From Gryganskiella cystojenkinii (lineage: Eukaryota > Mortierellomycota > Mortierellomycetes > Mortierellales > Mortierellaceae): a stretch of 45,210 bases of DNA. This document shows, piece by piece, positions 11,798 to 23,960 of the stretch. Numbering within the stretch: position 1 is the first letter of the stretch; each line of letters begins with the position of its first letter. The position numbers were made by a program, and so were the translations under genes. Location of the stretch: NCBI GenBank assembly GCA_015852425.1, contig JAAAIG010000245.1, positions 1 through 45,210 of the forward strand. The letters are read 5' to 3'. The notes below the pieces were generated by a model, which saw only the letters and a program-made list of their open reading frames with translations, made no database searches and had not been told where the DNA came from.

Positions 11798-14376
11798 ATG
11801 ACAACGCCACCAACATCGTCAACAACTGGTTCACAGTCCTCCTCACAGTGGGCAGACCTATCCCAACTTCGGATAGTGGTCGTTGGAGCAGGCATGGGCG
11901 GGCTTTTCCTCGGTGCCTTATTGGAGCGAATGAATGTTGACTACGTGATCCTGGAACGACACAATGGTCCAAGACCAACAGGTATCTATCGTTGATCTCC
12001 CACATCTTGTTTTTAAATTTTTTATTCATTTTGCCTTCTTTTTCTGCTGTGAAATCACTATTATGCGTTTGTTGAGGAATAAACTAGGAACGATTGTCCT
12101 CACTGACAAGTGTGTTTCTTCAAAATAGGCGGTGTCATGAGTCTCAACGCCGGTATCCTTCCAGTGTTCAGTCAACTCGGTATTTACGAGGAACTGAAGA
12201 AACCCACACATTCCTACCCGGTCCACTGCACCCACTTTGTGGACGAGCGCGTCGGAGGAGAATGCGAACTTCGAGTCAAAGACTTTCGAACCAAGTAAGA
12301 AAAAAAAGAACGTAAGATTTGAGTTTCATGCGATTTTATTCCAGCTTTGGGCTCTGTTCTCAAATTAACGTTAGCAACCTACATCCATTTTTTTTTCTGG
12401 GTAAGGGTCGGTTATAACCACCTGGTCCTCCCACGCCCGGAACTTTCACAAATACTCTTTTCGCTCTTGAAACCTGGTCGCGTCCTGTATGGAAAACAAG
12501 TGATCGAGATCAACGAGATCTTCAAGTCGTCCAGGGCCAGCTCAACGACACCCTCACTCCGGGTCAAGTGCCTCGACCGGACGGAATATGATGGGCATAT
12601 CTGCGTGGGCGCTGATGGCGCTTATTCAACCGTGCGACATTTGATCTACGAGAGCTTGACTAAAATAGGTCGGTTACCATTCCAAGACCGGACGGGGTTC
12701 AAGAATCCGTACATTACTCTGGTGGGCACAACCACAAGATTACCCCCGGACGATTTCAAGAACATTGATGAACATTTTTGTTATTTTTACATGACCATTG
12801 GGAAAGGCACTTCCTTCTCTGTAAGTATATCGAGCTTGTAATCTCGCTGACGATGGGAGTCGATTCCATGATCGCAAGAGGATTAAGAAAGGTTCATGCT
12901 TCTTATTCCATGATGACTAACTAAACATCAATTATGTGTCCTTTGTACGCAGTGGAGCACGATGACGGTCCCTAACGGCAGAATTTGTTGGTCCGTTCAA
13001 AAGCAGATCGAGATATCGGATTATGAGAACGAGCAACATTACTTCCAAAAGGCCGGCAGCGGTTGGGATACGTCAACGTTGGAAGAGATAATTGAGGAGG
13101 TTCGGGCCTTTAAAACTCACTATGGACCCACGATTGGGACGCTGATCGATTATACGCCAAAGGAGAGTCTCGCAAAAGTCTACCTGGAGGAAAAACTCTT
13201 CCAGACCTGGCACCATGGCAAAGTAGTCTTGATTGGGGACGGTGAGTGTCACGTCTTAAGCGTGGTGTTTGTTGGGAAGGCAGGCTCTGGGGAAGTTGGG
13301 ATTACTTAGACTGATAAGAGCTCTAACCATTCTTTCTCACCGAACTGCCCTTTACTTGTCCACCACGCGTCCTTAAAAAACGAATAGCCGCTCACAAGGC
13401 ACGATATCTGCGAATGGAAAAAGTCAAAGCAAGAAATGATGCTCGGAGTTTGGAAGCCTGGTTGCTAACAAGTATGTTCATTCGAACCGTTCCCACGACT
13501 TTTTTTTCTACTCACAGATGCTACCTAGTGCTGGCCAGGGTGCTGTCAATGCGATGCAGGACGCCGTGATCCTCGCCAATTATCTTTACGATCTCAAGGA
13601 TCTGGAGGGACACACCTTCACAAAGGTCTTTCAGAACTATGCGACTTCACGCAGGCCTTATGTTATTGCTCAGATGCAAGCTAGTGAGAAAAACGCTGAG
13701 CTCGTGTACAGTCAGGTAAGGAAGGCCCCCAGCCCAGAAAAAAAATAGAGCCGAAATGAGCAAAATATTGAAGAGCTAACGGCCGCATTGAATCTCTTTT
13801 AACGACCAGAAATGGAGGCACATGGCCAAACGCTGGTTAGCATTCAGGCGAGGCACGATCAACTACTCGACCACAAAGGATTGGGTCAGGGATGCACATT
13901 ACCAACCTCAACTCGGCTACATACCAGCCGTAAACGTTCTCGGATCCATCCCCAATATCACAGAACATCAACCCTGTCGACGATACAAGCACGAGCTAAG
14001 AGTAGCAGCCAAGCAAAAGAAGACCGAAACCGCGGATGTGGGGATGACCATCGTCCCTGCCTCCACACTGGACGACCATGATACCTCGACGACAATGTCC
14101 GCGTTAAGTCGCATAATTGGACCAGATGCAGGTTCGTTGACCAGTTTGTCAGACACGGCGTCCGAGATGTCGAGAGAGATTTCAGCAGCATCTCTGTTGG
14201 AGCTTCAACCCTTGGAGATCACGGAGGACGACTACTATCTGGACGGAAGGTTCTCGTCCTCAGAGGATGGCACCATGAGCAGAGGCAGTGACGGCGACTA
14301 CACAGTCGAGTTTTTTGACAAGTCATCCAAGACCCGTGTGAGGGCACAACAATCACTCCCAGCCGAGACAGTTTGA
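11798..14376 (+). CDS. FAD-dependent monooxygenase, PHBH-fold (FAD_binding_3 type)
   Basis: A flavoprotein hydroxylase that would use NAD(P)H and oxygen on an unknown, often aromatic, substrate. Seven exons are read: 11798-11981, 12129-12294, 12406-12820, 12953-13241, 13388-13398, 13518-13715 and 13810-14376, about 609 residues in all. The FAD-binding motifs are present. VVVGAGMGGL (residues 27-36) is the N-terminal dinucleotide-binding loop, GADGAYSTVR (about 183) is the DG motif, and IGDAAHKMLPSAGQGA (from about 349) is the second FAD contact. The GD motif is complete only if an 11-base exon is included. The start of exon 3 uses an AAG acceptor and is the least certain junction. After residue 480 the chain is a Ser/Thr/Asp-rich tail without recognisable domains. 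No membrane segment or signal peptide is evident, and the substrate cannot be inferred. Confidence 0.88.
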
Positions 14377-14580
14377 TAACAACATCATCGACCCTCATAA
14401 TATAATGATAACAATAGAAAATCCTTAAAAGAGAGGTTTTAATTTGTTCGCTTTTGGCAATGGCAAGATTGGAAGTGGTATAAGTGTTGTTACAAAAGGC
14501 AAAAGGGATTGGTATGTACAATGCTGCGAATACTGTAAATGATCAGGAAGGAGGAAGGGTCGCAGCAGAAGACGCGATCG

Positions 14581-14616
14581 AGAGAAAGCGAGAGAAAGCG
14601 AGAGAAAGAAAGAAAG
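14581..14616 (+). repeat. Short purine tandem repeat AGAGAAAGCG
   Basis: Two full 10-base units followed by a variant unit and AGAAAG. It lies in the 3' flank shared by two convergent genes. No function is suggested. Confidence 0.8.
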
Positions 14617-14629
14617 GAGAGCCGTGAAC

Positions 14630-17600
14630 TTATTTAAAGTCTAGGAAATCGCAACTTCTGTGCCATTGACCTCGTAAAAGAGACATTTCCCTTTGACGTT
14701 CGAGACTTTGGAGTCGACGCTTCTTCCAGTCCGTTTGCATTGATGTATCAAACACAGGGGCTGAAATAGCCGGTGTTGATGTTTGAGGTTGTATGGTAGA
14801 TCGGCTCGTCAGTTGAATGACATTGACAGAGCTTACCCCGATTGTCGAAAGATTCTCCGTTCCAGCTAGGGACACGGTGGTCGCCGAAGCGCAAGTCTCA
14901 GCGGTCGATATCGCGATCAAGTTTGTGGAAGGCGATACGACACAGGACGATTTCGATGATAAGGGGGGCTGTGATCGTACAATGGGAATTGAAGTTTGAG
15001 GTACGTCGTCCTTGCGGCAGGTTGTTGGTGTTGATGTAAGTATCCGCTGAATCTGTTGCTTAGGAGTAGCTACAGACGCTTTGCGACGGATAGGGATTTC
15101 CACCGCGGATACCCATCCATTAATTGGGTAGGAGGCTCTTGGATCGATCCTCTCTTCTTTGCCTCGTCTTTTAGGGTCCCTGGTGATATCATGTGTCTGG
15201 TTTGCAGGAAAGATCGACGGAGACTGAGAAGTCCTGCGCACTTCCATCGAGTGCTTCGCCTTGCAGGGCATGTACGTGACCATGGAAAGAAGCAAAGCTT
15301 CCTTCTCAGACCGTGTAGGAATAACGACTGCACTCACACGACCGTCGAAGCAGTGGTTCAAATACTCGGGCCGGAGTTTTTTGCCAAGGGCATCGACAAT
15401 GTTCTCATCTTCGTCGATATAAATGTCGTATTCCCGGTTTAAGAGCTTGCCATTTATGACCTCGTCTGGTCCCCTATTCTCTCCGTTCAAACGCTTCTTC
15501 TTGCAAGCGCCTATTACATCATTCTCGTTACTGGGATCGTGTTTTAGAATGGAGTTCGTGGCCTGTTGAGCTACGAATCGACGGATCTCGTCTTCGACAT
15601 CCGGATCATCATAATCGCTGTTCAAAAGATCCTCCATGGTGTCCACGCCTGATTTGGAGTCAGCATCGGCACCGAACCCGTTGTGAACTCCTCGGTCGAT
15701 TGTCTGCTGTTGATGGTTATGCTTCTCCTCAATAGTCTTTTTGATGACTCCGTCCCTCGACAGTTCGATGTAAGGCTCTAGTTCTTGGGTACTTGGATTG
15801 ACGTGGCCCTTTATGCCTGCTTTTGACAGCTCCTCAAAAACAAGAGTTGTTTGCGTTGTCTGTCTCGCCTCCTTGCGTTGCTGCCGCTTACGTTCTTGCT
15901 CCTCCTCGTGTCTTTTCGCAAGTTGTAGCTTGTATGCTTTTGTCTATACAAGTAAATGTAAACGATTATCGTGTTAATATGTGCCATTTCGCTAAAAGTG
16001 GCATAATAGCACCTGGAACTAGCGATTAATCCTTCACCTGTTGCTCTTTGATAATGAGTTCTTTTTCAGGACGCAACACATTTTCGATCAACCACCGACG
16101 GAAGATTCTCTCAAAGACGTTGTTGGTCTTGGTAAAATACCGGACAAGACGCTTCACATCTCTCATCGATCTGGTAACGCATTCCCAAGAACCAGTATAT
16201 TTTGTTTCTCTAAAGATCATCATCGACCGTTCTGCGTATTAAAACAAGTAGAAAAAAAAAGAAACAAAACGATTAGTTGGCAAAGGTTTGTCCGTTGCGT
16301 TATTGACATCAAAATGGCTTATGATATGCTCATATGCCTTACTGCCACACATCCAAAATGTCCGGCCATATCGATCAACACCCACAGGTGCCTCCCGAAG
16401 GCTGGATGACTGTTTCTCACTCTCCCAGGTATCGATCTGTTGCCTGACAGAAAGGGACTTTTCCATGGCTAGTTCCACCAAGGTTGAAAGTAGCTGGACT
16501 CTTGTCAGAGGGGGTACATCGTAGTAGTCTTTCACGAGCTCGAAAGGATTGTCGTAAGTGAGAGCATATTCATGGGTCGATCGAAGATCCAGTTGCATCT
16601 GCTTGAGGTATTGTAGGTAGGAAGTCAAACTAGGTGTCGATTCAAGGATAAGACGACCGTCAATGAAAAATCCTTTCGTTATGATCATAGCATAACAGAG
16701 TGCAATTGTTTTTTTAAAAGATCGTACCTGGCGTGGTGCATGTCGTCGTCTTCTTCCAATATAAGGTTGATAATGGCGCAGTTGATACTGTCCCAGCTCC
16801 TTGATGTTTTCCGCGTCAACAATGCTGCCTCTAGCGTCTATAGGAATATGGACATGAAAGGACAGTTAACAACGGTATTCATTTAGAGCAGAAATCTTCG
16901 CCGATCGAAATCGCAATATCTTTGCTTGCTGTCCTCCACTTTTTTTTGTTTCTTTTTACCTCGAACTTGTACATCTTTACGGGTATAGTCGAACAGGACT
17001 TCTTGAGAAGTTCAAAGAATCTGTTCATGAACGCATAGCAAAAGAAAACGTCCCGAATATGACAAAGACCCGGGTCCTCAAAAGGAATACTGCGATCGAT
17101 TGGTTCCAGCCTCTCTGATTCATTTTCAACTGCCCTGCTGGAAGGTTGGTCCTTGTTTTCCGAAGGAGCCTGTGTCCGGTAAGCAATGTCCGCGGGTTCT
17201 GGGTATATAACAGACATCTTGACATCCTCTTGTTGATCTGCCAGCAGATCTGTCACTTCAGTGATTCTCCTGTCCATAAGTGCGTCTTCGGTTAGGTGCG
17301 TCTCTTGGTCTTGTTCCTGGTCCTGGTTATGGTGCTCTGTCGGTCTCAGTGACTCAATCTCTTGAGGCTGACCGGCCGATTCATTCAATTTTCCTTCACC
17401 CTGTCCCGGCAAGTCCTCCTCCAAATGGAGTTGCGCTTGTTCTTGTTCGAGAAGGTCGGACTGTTGGATTGACGCGGCAACTCGCGCGAGAGCAGAGGCT
17501 GCAAGTCTAGCGACAATATCGCACTCACTAATATGGGTTCCGTAACCAGAATCGTCGCTTTCTCTATCTTCACCATCGGCGCCGTCAGTTTTCGACTCTG

Positions 17601-17799
17601 CGGTTGTTGTAGCAGTGTGCTGGTTGAGTCCACCACTGACAGTTGAAGAGGCTACGTCTGGTGATGCATTCAAGGCGTCCTGATTTCGATTTAGGTCTTC
17701 ACAAGCTGAATGTAAGGTGCTCAGGGTTATCGGTCGCGTTGAATTCGGTGAGGACTTGTCTTTCGCAGGTGTCCTCTCCGAGGAAAGGTGATCAGTCAT
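14630..17799 (-). CDS. RSF1-like DDT/WHIM-domain chromatin protein
   Basis: Likely a nuclear non-catalytic partner of an ISWI-type remodeller. Exons on the minus strand are about 17799-16960, 16837-16728, around 16671-16250, 16231-16038 and 15943-14630; the junction between the second and third is unresolved. The first exon is acidic and Gln/Ser-rich. It then enters a DDT-like segment (DPGLCHIRDVFF, continued by TLEAALL and INLILEED). The third exon has PPLTRVQLLSTLVE, then LREAPVGVDRYGRTFW, which matches the WHIM motif PIGxDRxGxxYW of RSF1. The fourth has SWECVTRSMRDVKRLV, matching the segment that follows in RSF1. A charged coiled-coil-like stretch (KAYKLQLAKRHEEEQERKRQ) follows. No PHD finger is visible, unlike animal RSF1. 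An in-frame ATG at 17925 is an alternative start. It is divergent from the next gene. Confidence 0.78.
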
Positions 17800-18043
17800 T
17801 GGAATGGAAGATTGCCGGCGGCATCCGCGTGTGAGTGAGTGGAGCGAAAAGAGAGCTGACAGCAGAGCGAAACAAAGCGCGCAACTTGCAAAAAAGGAAG
17901 GGACAGCATTTTTGCATGCAATCATGGGCTCTAAAAAGTCAAAGCCACATCCAAGTCACGTGTCGCCAACGGTCAACCTGCTCCCCTTCAAGACGCGCGC
18001 ATTCCATCATCCTTTCATCCAATCCTCTCCTCTCCTCCGCATC
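17800..18043. promoter_or_regulatory. Short divergent promoter between the RSF1-like and polyamine-synthase-like genes
   Basis: Only about 245 bases separate the two chosen start codons, which point away from each other. If the plus-strand gene starts at its other in-frame ATG (17924), the gap is about 125 bases. The stretch must carry both core promoters unless the first plus-strand codons overlap the promoter. No clear TATA box was found. Confidence 0.5.
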
Positions 18044-20786
18044 ATGATCAAGCAGCGGAAGCGAGCCAACAATAACAGTGGCGGCGCAGGTCTAGGCTCG
18101 GCCACTCCTGGTAGCAGCAGTAACACAAAGCTCTCCACGGCCTCGTCGTCACCATCGTCCGTCTTTTCAGGAAAAGATAGCATCAGCGCCAACCAACCAG
18201 ACCAACAAGACCAACAGACCGCCTTTCAATCCAGTAGCAACAATGGGAGAAGACGATCCTCTTCCTCTTCTATCTCCAAGTCAGGGACAACCCAAAACAA
18301 CAACATGTCAAGCAACAATAGCCAGCCTACCAAACCAACACACTCTCAGACAATGCTCTTGGAACTCCTTTTGACCGTCACGCGGGCCTCGTTGATGATT
18401 ATCACACCCTTGGTCGCAGGCATGATCCTCAGAGTAGGACCCAGCATGTTGGAACCAATTTACGGCAGCATCTTTATTGAGGACCACTTCTTGGAGTACG
18501 CGCTCTTCTCTGCCGGTCTCGGTGTCGTGCTGGCCATGATCTACACTGTATTTATTTCCCCTTCCCCTTCTTCAACTGTCTCGGCAACTACATCAACCAC
18601 AACGACAAAGACAACAAAGACCAAGGTCAACAATGGATCGACCAAAACCGAAAACACAACCCAGTCATCGTCGTCTCCAACCTCTCAGGGTTCAATCCTC
18701 ACCGCCTGCCAAGCTGGTCTTCGCAAGGACGCTGGACTCCGAAAGGGTATCATGGTCAGTTTGGATCTCTGTGCCCTCATTCTCGCTGGCGCCTTTCTCA
18801 CGGCCCCGATTTTGTTCAAGCAGAGCGGGGACTTCGGTCCTTGGAGAGGACCCCATCTGACCCAGATGGCACTCACATACCCTGTCCTGACACTTTTGGG
18901 ATTTGCCAACGCGCTAGCCTGTGTTCTACGATCGCACGAAAAGGTCCATGTGAGAACCTGGATGAGTTGTGTCTTGATCCAGGTTGGGGCCATCTTGGGC
19001 TTGACCCTGGTGGTATTTCAGATGGCACCCCATGGGCAGAACTGTCCTCGTCTCTATACTGCTGCGATCTTGGTCGCTGTCATCTCTGGTCTCCACAAAC
19101 GTAAATTTGACTGTTTGTTTCATTTAGGGCTCTCCTTTGATGTATGAAAATTTGATCCGGGAGTGTTTTGCGTTCTCATACAACCTTTTTTTTGTCTCTA
19201 TTTCATTTAGTGCTCACAGCCATTCACGGCGAAGTAACACTTCCAGACGAGAGACTAGAGCAAAGAAAGCGTATTAAATCCGCGTCCAGTCATGCATCCT
19301 TGGCGATAAGCTTTATTCCTCTGATCTTGGTCCTCGCCATGTCCGCCCATACTGCAACACGCAATCCACAGTGTCAAGCCAGCATTACCAAGGTTTTTTT
19401 TGTTTGTCACAAAGAAGAAAGGCATAATTTTTTGCTTCTTGGAATTTAACCGGGTACTCGTTCTCATTCTCATCTCATACATCTGATAGGCGCATAACCC
19501 CCTCAATGGGAACTATACCATCTTGGCCAGGAATGAAAGTGTGACAGGATGGATCAGTGTCGTGGACGAACACCAGGCTCGAAACAATCTACATATCCGA
19601 ATCATGCGTGCTGGACACTCGTTGATCGGAGGCATGTATGCAGAGACCGGAGACTCGATTTTTGGCACTTTTTACATCCCTGAAGGTAATAATCACAGGG
19701 TAAATGACCGAGCTAATCTGCTATGCGTCAGTAGAGGAGATCAATCCTTGGAGCTGAACATATTCTCCTCTTTTATATCTGTACAGCCGTCCGTCTCATC
19801 AAGAACCGTGTCAAAAGTTCACAAGAAACTGCTCTGCAAATGTAATATGCGCCCTCATTCCAAAGATTGCCATACGAATATAAATAATACATATACTGAC
19901 ATTGAATTTGATATTTCTTTTCATATGAATAGTGGCCTTGGAGTCGGAATTGCCTCGGGATCATTGACTCAACTAGGTGTTCTCGTAGATGTGGTCGAGA
20001 TTGACCCCGTCGTGGCCGACTATGCGTCCATGTACTTTGACTGGCCCACACCCCACCAACTCTTTATCCAGGATGGTCGTCAGTACATCAAAAACGCACC
20101 TGAGAACAAATACGATTACGTGATCCACGATGTCTTTACCGGCGGCGGCGTCCCTCCTTCCTTGTTCTCGTTGGAGGCTCTTCAGGACATTCAGAAAATC
20201 TTGAAGCCAGATGGAGTCTTAGCCATGGTACGTCTTGTTCACTTTTTTTTTTGGCATTATTCCTTGAGTGCAATTCAACGTTACCCTTTGATTCTTAAGA
20301 CTTATCCGCTCTTTCTTATATTAATCAATGTCACGCGTTTAGAACATGGTCGGGTCAGAACATCCTCTAAAATCTCAAGCGTTGAACTCTGTTCGTCGCA
20401 CCCTGAGGGCCGCTTTCCCTTACGTGGTCGCGTTCAAGGAGAGTCCCGAAGATCCAGACGCGTACCAAAATATTGTCTTCTTTGCTGCTCAATTCCCGAT
20501 TGAGTTTGAGGATTATGAGCCTCCTCAGATGCCCACAACAGCAGAGGAGATGGAGTACTGGAAATCCAGAGGTCACCAGGACCATGCACTGCGTCCCAGT
20601 GTCATGCGAGATTGGATCCTCGGCAGTTTCCAGGAATGGGCCCTCTCAACCCCTTTCGATCCGGCCCAAGGAGAGTTGATCCTTGATAGAAACAATACTC
20701 TAAACTCGATGCAGCGCTTGGGTGCTGAGGACCATTGGCATGCGATGCGATCTCTTTTGCCCTTGGACTTTTGGGTCAACTACTAA
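18044..20786 (+). CDS. Multi-pass membrane protein with C-terminal spermidine/spermine-synthase-like domain
   Basis: Six exons are read in consistent phase: 18044-19100, 19211-19392, 19490-19685, 19787-19841, 19933-20227 and 20343-20786, giving 742 residues. The first 100 residues are Ser/Gln/Asn-rich. About seven hydrophobic segments follow, near residues 106-130, 151-171, 237-258, 276-295, 306-328, 337-357 and 383-402, with a Ser/Thr-rich loop between the second and third. The C-terminal 330 residues have the Rossmann fold of polyamine aminopropyltransferases. GLGVGIASG is the AdoMet-type loop, VVEIDP follows, then DGRQYI, and YDYVIHDVFTGG holds the Asp expected at the catalytic position. 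Substrate contacts cannot be judged, so a related methyltransferase-like role remains possible. An in-frame ATG at 17924 could add 40 residues. The site of action should be a membrane. Confidence 0.87.
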
Positions 20787-20788
20787 GC

Positions 20789-20794
20789 AATAAA
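20789..20794 (+). terminator. Polyadenylation signal of the polyamine-synthase-like gene
   Basis: AATAAA begins three bases after the TAA stop and is followed by a second overlapping AATAAA-like copy. This is a very short distance for the cleavage signal, but it is the only clear hexamer before the convergent SEC63 gene. Confidence 0.5.
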
Positions 20795-21011
20795 AATAAA
20801 ATTGATTGTATCTAACCCAACATCAATGGAAAAAAAAATGATATTTCTATTCTACATAAAGGTCGGTAAAAAAGACATCTTCGTTGCTAAAACTTTCATT
20901 CTACTAATATCCTCGTCAATCGGTAATTTTGGTCCGCACACTGCAAAGGACAATGGGCGGCGCCACTTTTTTTTAAAAAAATGTTGCGACAACGCTACTG
21001 GATCAATATGC

Positions 21012-23960
21012 TTAATCGCTGTCGCTGTCGCTGTCCGTCTCTGGTGCCTTGACTGCCTTACCCTTGCCATTGTTGGCAGGGGCAGGGGCACCCTTGCTAC
21101 CGCCACCAATAGCAGCTGCAGCCAAACCTTGCTCCTTCAACATTGCCATCTGACCAGCAATTGAATCCTCATCAGGCTCAGAGATGTCGTCATCGATTTC
21201 AGGCTCTGGGGGCAACTCGGAGGCATCCAAGACAGTCAAGGTCATATCCTGGGTAATATCAGCTCCCAAGATCGAATCCGACTTGATAAACAAGTTGAAA
21301 GAGTAGGAACCGGGGCGAGGAGGGGACTGGAATTGGATACGGATGGTCTTGGCAGTCGAGGTAATATCAGCGACCTTGGTGGGGGCAACGACGATGCGGT
21401 TATTCTTGTGATCTCCCAAAACAATCCACCAAAAAGGTTTCTTCTCGCCAGGAAAGTAAGGAGCGTGGACAGCGGGGGCAACAGCCTTGGAGGCCTTCTT
21501 GGGCTTGATGTTACCATCCTCATCCTCCTCACTATCCTCGGCACCATCGAACAAAGCGCTGACCTCATCCTTGGCCTTCTTGGCGGCAGACTCATTCTCA
21601 TCAGTATCATCATCACCAGGAGCAACAGCCTTGATCTTCAAAATAAATGTGCACAAGGAACCGGGGGTAATGATGTTATCGCCAGCAACTATCAACATTG
21701 TAGAAAAAGAGCAAGTCAATATTTGTCCTCAAGGTAAACTAAAGATCACATCGTAGTGCCATCTAGAAAAAAAAATTACCTCTGAAGAAAGCCTTGATGA
21801 CCTTGAGCTCGGGGTATTGCTTGGCAACAGTGATAATCTGGTCGACCTGGTCGTCAGTGGTGTTTTGCTTCAACAAAGCCTTACGGTCGGCGCGATCCAA
21901 GTCCAAATACTGGCCAACAGACTTGATCTGGTTCTTGCCCTTCAAGGCACGGACAGCATCGACATCGACATATGGCAGCTGCTGAAGGGGTGAATCGTGG
22001 AAGTAAAGGCCTTGGACCAAAATCTGGGACATATCCATAAGCGAAAGCGAGACAGAGAGCCATTGACGGGCAGTTGTGATCTGGATCATGCCGTGAATCA
22101 GGTGAAGGGTCTTGGCGGCAATATCAACTTGATCCTGAGCCAAATCCTTATCCTCGACAGGGACACCGAGAGTGTGAGCATACAAAAGAGTCAAGACCTT
22201 GAGGGCAGCGGGCGAAGTTGTCTTCTTGGTGTACTCAAACTTCTCGCCGTTCTTGTTCTCCAAGGCAGTATTCACCTTGACTCCCAAAACCTCGAGAGCA
22301 GCTTCATCCGAGGGACGGCTAGCAATTTCCTCCTGAAACTCGGAAGCCAAAGACAAAATCTCGACAATCTCCTTGGGTTTGGTCGTCTCCTTGAGTTGCT
22401 TGAAGAAGATACCCATGGTCTTGGTGCGAATCTTGTCCTTGGTATAGTTTCCAGAACGGTACCACCATTTGCCGATAAAGTAAGGGAGCATCAAACCGCA
22501 AGCAAGTCCATAGGCGGCCAAGACCCAGAAGTTGTTGTGAGCCTCAACCAACCAGGGAGGAAGGGCAATGCTCATAGTCATGGAGTTTCTGCTGCCATCG
22601 GGGTGTCCGTACTTCTCCCAGTTCTCGCGCGTCACGTCATCTGTCAACCTATTGTCAGCGAAGAGCAAGGTTGTGATGTCCGTTAGGATTGCAGTATCGA
22701 AAACGATACAAAAGTAAAACATAGTAGTCAAAGGTAACTTACGTCTCGTAGGCCTTGTTGATCTCGGCCATCTTGGCATCAGCCTCCTCGCGCAAATCGG
22801 ACTTGACCTTGTCAGGATGCCAGACTCTGCTCAGTCCGCGGAATGCGGCTTTGATCTGTTTAGGGGTAGCACTCTGTTTATGGCAAAGACAAAAGGACAA
22901 TGGTGAGCAATTGAAGGGTCTACCGGGTGAAAGAACAATGGCTTTCAGAAAACATGTCGATTAAAACTCACGTCGGCGATACCGAGGACATCGAAGGGGT
23001 TCCACTTGATCACCTCGGGCGAGGGAGTAATATAGACTTGGTAGGCAACAAAGGCAAAAACGATCCATCCAAAGAGAAGACCGATCGACCTATTTTAACA
23101 TGATAAAAAAAGGTAGGTTGCCACCAAATATTTGTTGGTCAGGCTCGATCCTTTTGTGACATTCCAGGCCCTTTTCGAGGGATGGAGTCCTCTTTCAAAC
23201 GATCGTGCTTGATACGTTACTTTTTACCAACACCGGACGACTTGCGGGGGGCAACAGCACGCGAGGACTTGCGCTGGCAAGGCTCGCAGGGGCAGGGAAC
23301 CTTTCTGGCTGCGACAGCTATTATATTTTGATCACATAGTAACATCAAAAGTTAGGCTAAGTGTGCGTTCCCTTACTTTCATCATGGAACTGATTCATGA
23401 GAAGAATGGAAGCAACAGGCGCAGTCTAGTAATCGTTCTCCCTATCAAACCCCCCTCAAAGTCGAGTTTCCTGTTGATTCATTTTACTGAATTCCTTGTT
23501 TGCGAAATCCAAGGAGGGAGGGGACCAATTTGCCTCAAAGTCCATCAACAATGAAATCAGCTTTGTATTGCTGCTCACGTCTTTCATCCAGTCCGCAGGG
23601 GATGCTTGAAATTGCAAAGATGTTGCATTCCGGTTCGGTGTTCATAGCATGCCGACTGCCTAGTTATCCTGTGCTGTTTCTCTCCTTTGTTGGGTGACGC
23701 AATTCTGTTTGTTCTAGGAGGAGGCCTCTCATCTCGTACGTTGTGCTTTTTTCTCTTTCAGTTGATTCCTGACCCCTTCTTTCCCGCCGGTTTGACGTCA
23801 ACTTTTTTGAATCGTGTCAAGGACGACAATGACAAAAATAAGGCTTACCAGTCTTCTTGAAGAGGGTCAAGTACGTGGCTGGGAGGAGAATGATTGCGAG
23901 CGTGGTCAACACAAAGTAGTTGAATGTGTCGCCATGCTCGTCAAAGGTGTATTTCGCCAT
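21012..23960 (-). CDS. SEC63: SEC63, J-domain protein of the ER translocon
   Basis: Sec63 recruits the lumenal Hsp70 (BiP/Kar2) to the Sec61/62 channel for post-translational import into the ER. Six exons are read in consistent phase: 23960-23849, 23317-23221, 23089-22972, 22873-22743, 22648-21780 and 21688-21012, giving 667 residues (yeast has 663). An N-terminal membrane segment (FVLTTLAIILLPATYLTLF) is followed by a Cys cluster (CPCEPC) and a second segment (GLLFGWIVFAFVAYQV). The lumenal J domain carries the essential HPD in SRVWHPDKV, and a third segment (NNFWVLAAYGLACGLMLPYFIG) returns the chain to the cytosol. The Brl/Sec63 domain follows, including FWWIVLGD, and the end is an acidic tail (ETDSDSDSD), as expected for Sec62 binding. 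All key features are intact. Confidence 0.96.

Noticed and set aside
12350..12405. Exon extension through CAG at 12345 in the monooxygenase gene
   Set aside because: In the phase required by the previous exon, this reading meets a TAA stop at the conserved GYN segment. The later AAG acceptor keeps the frame.
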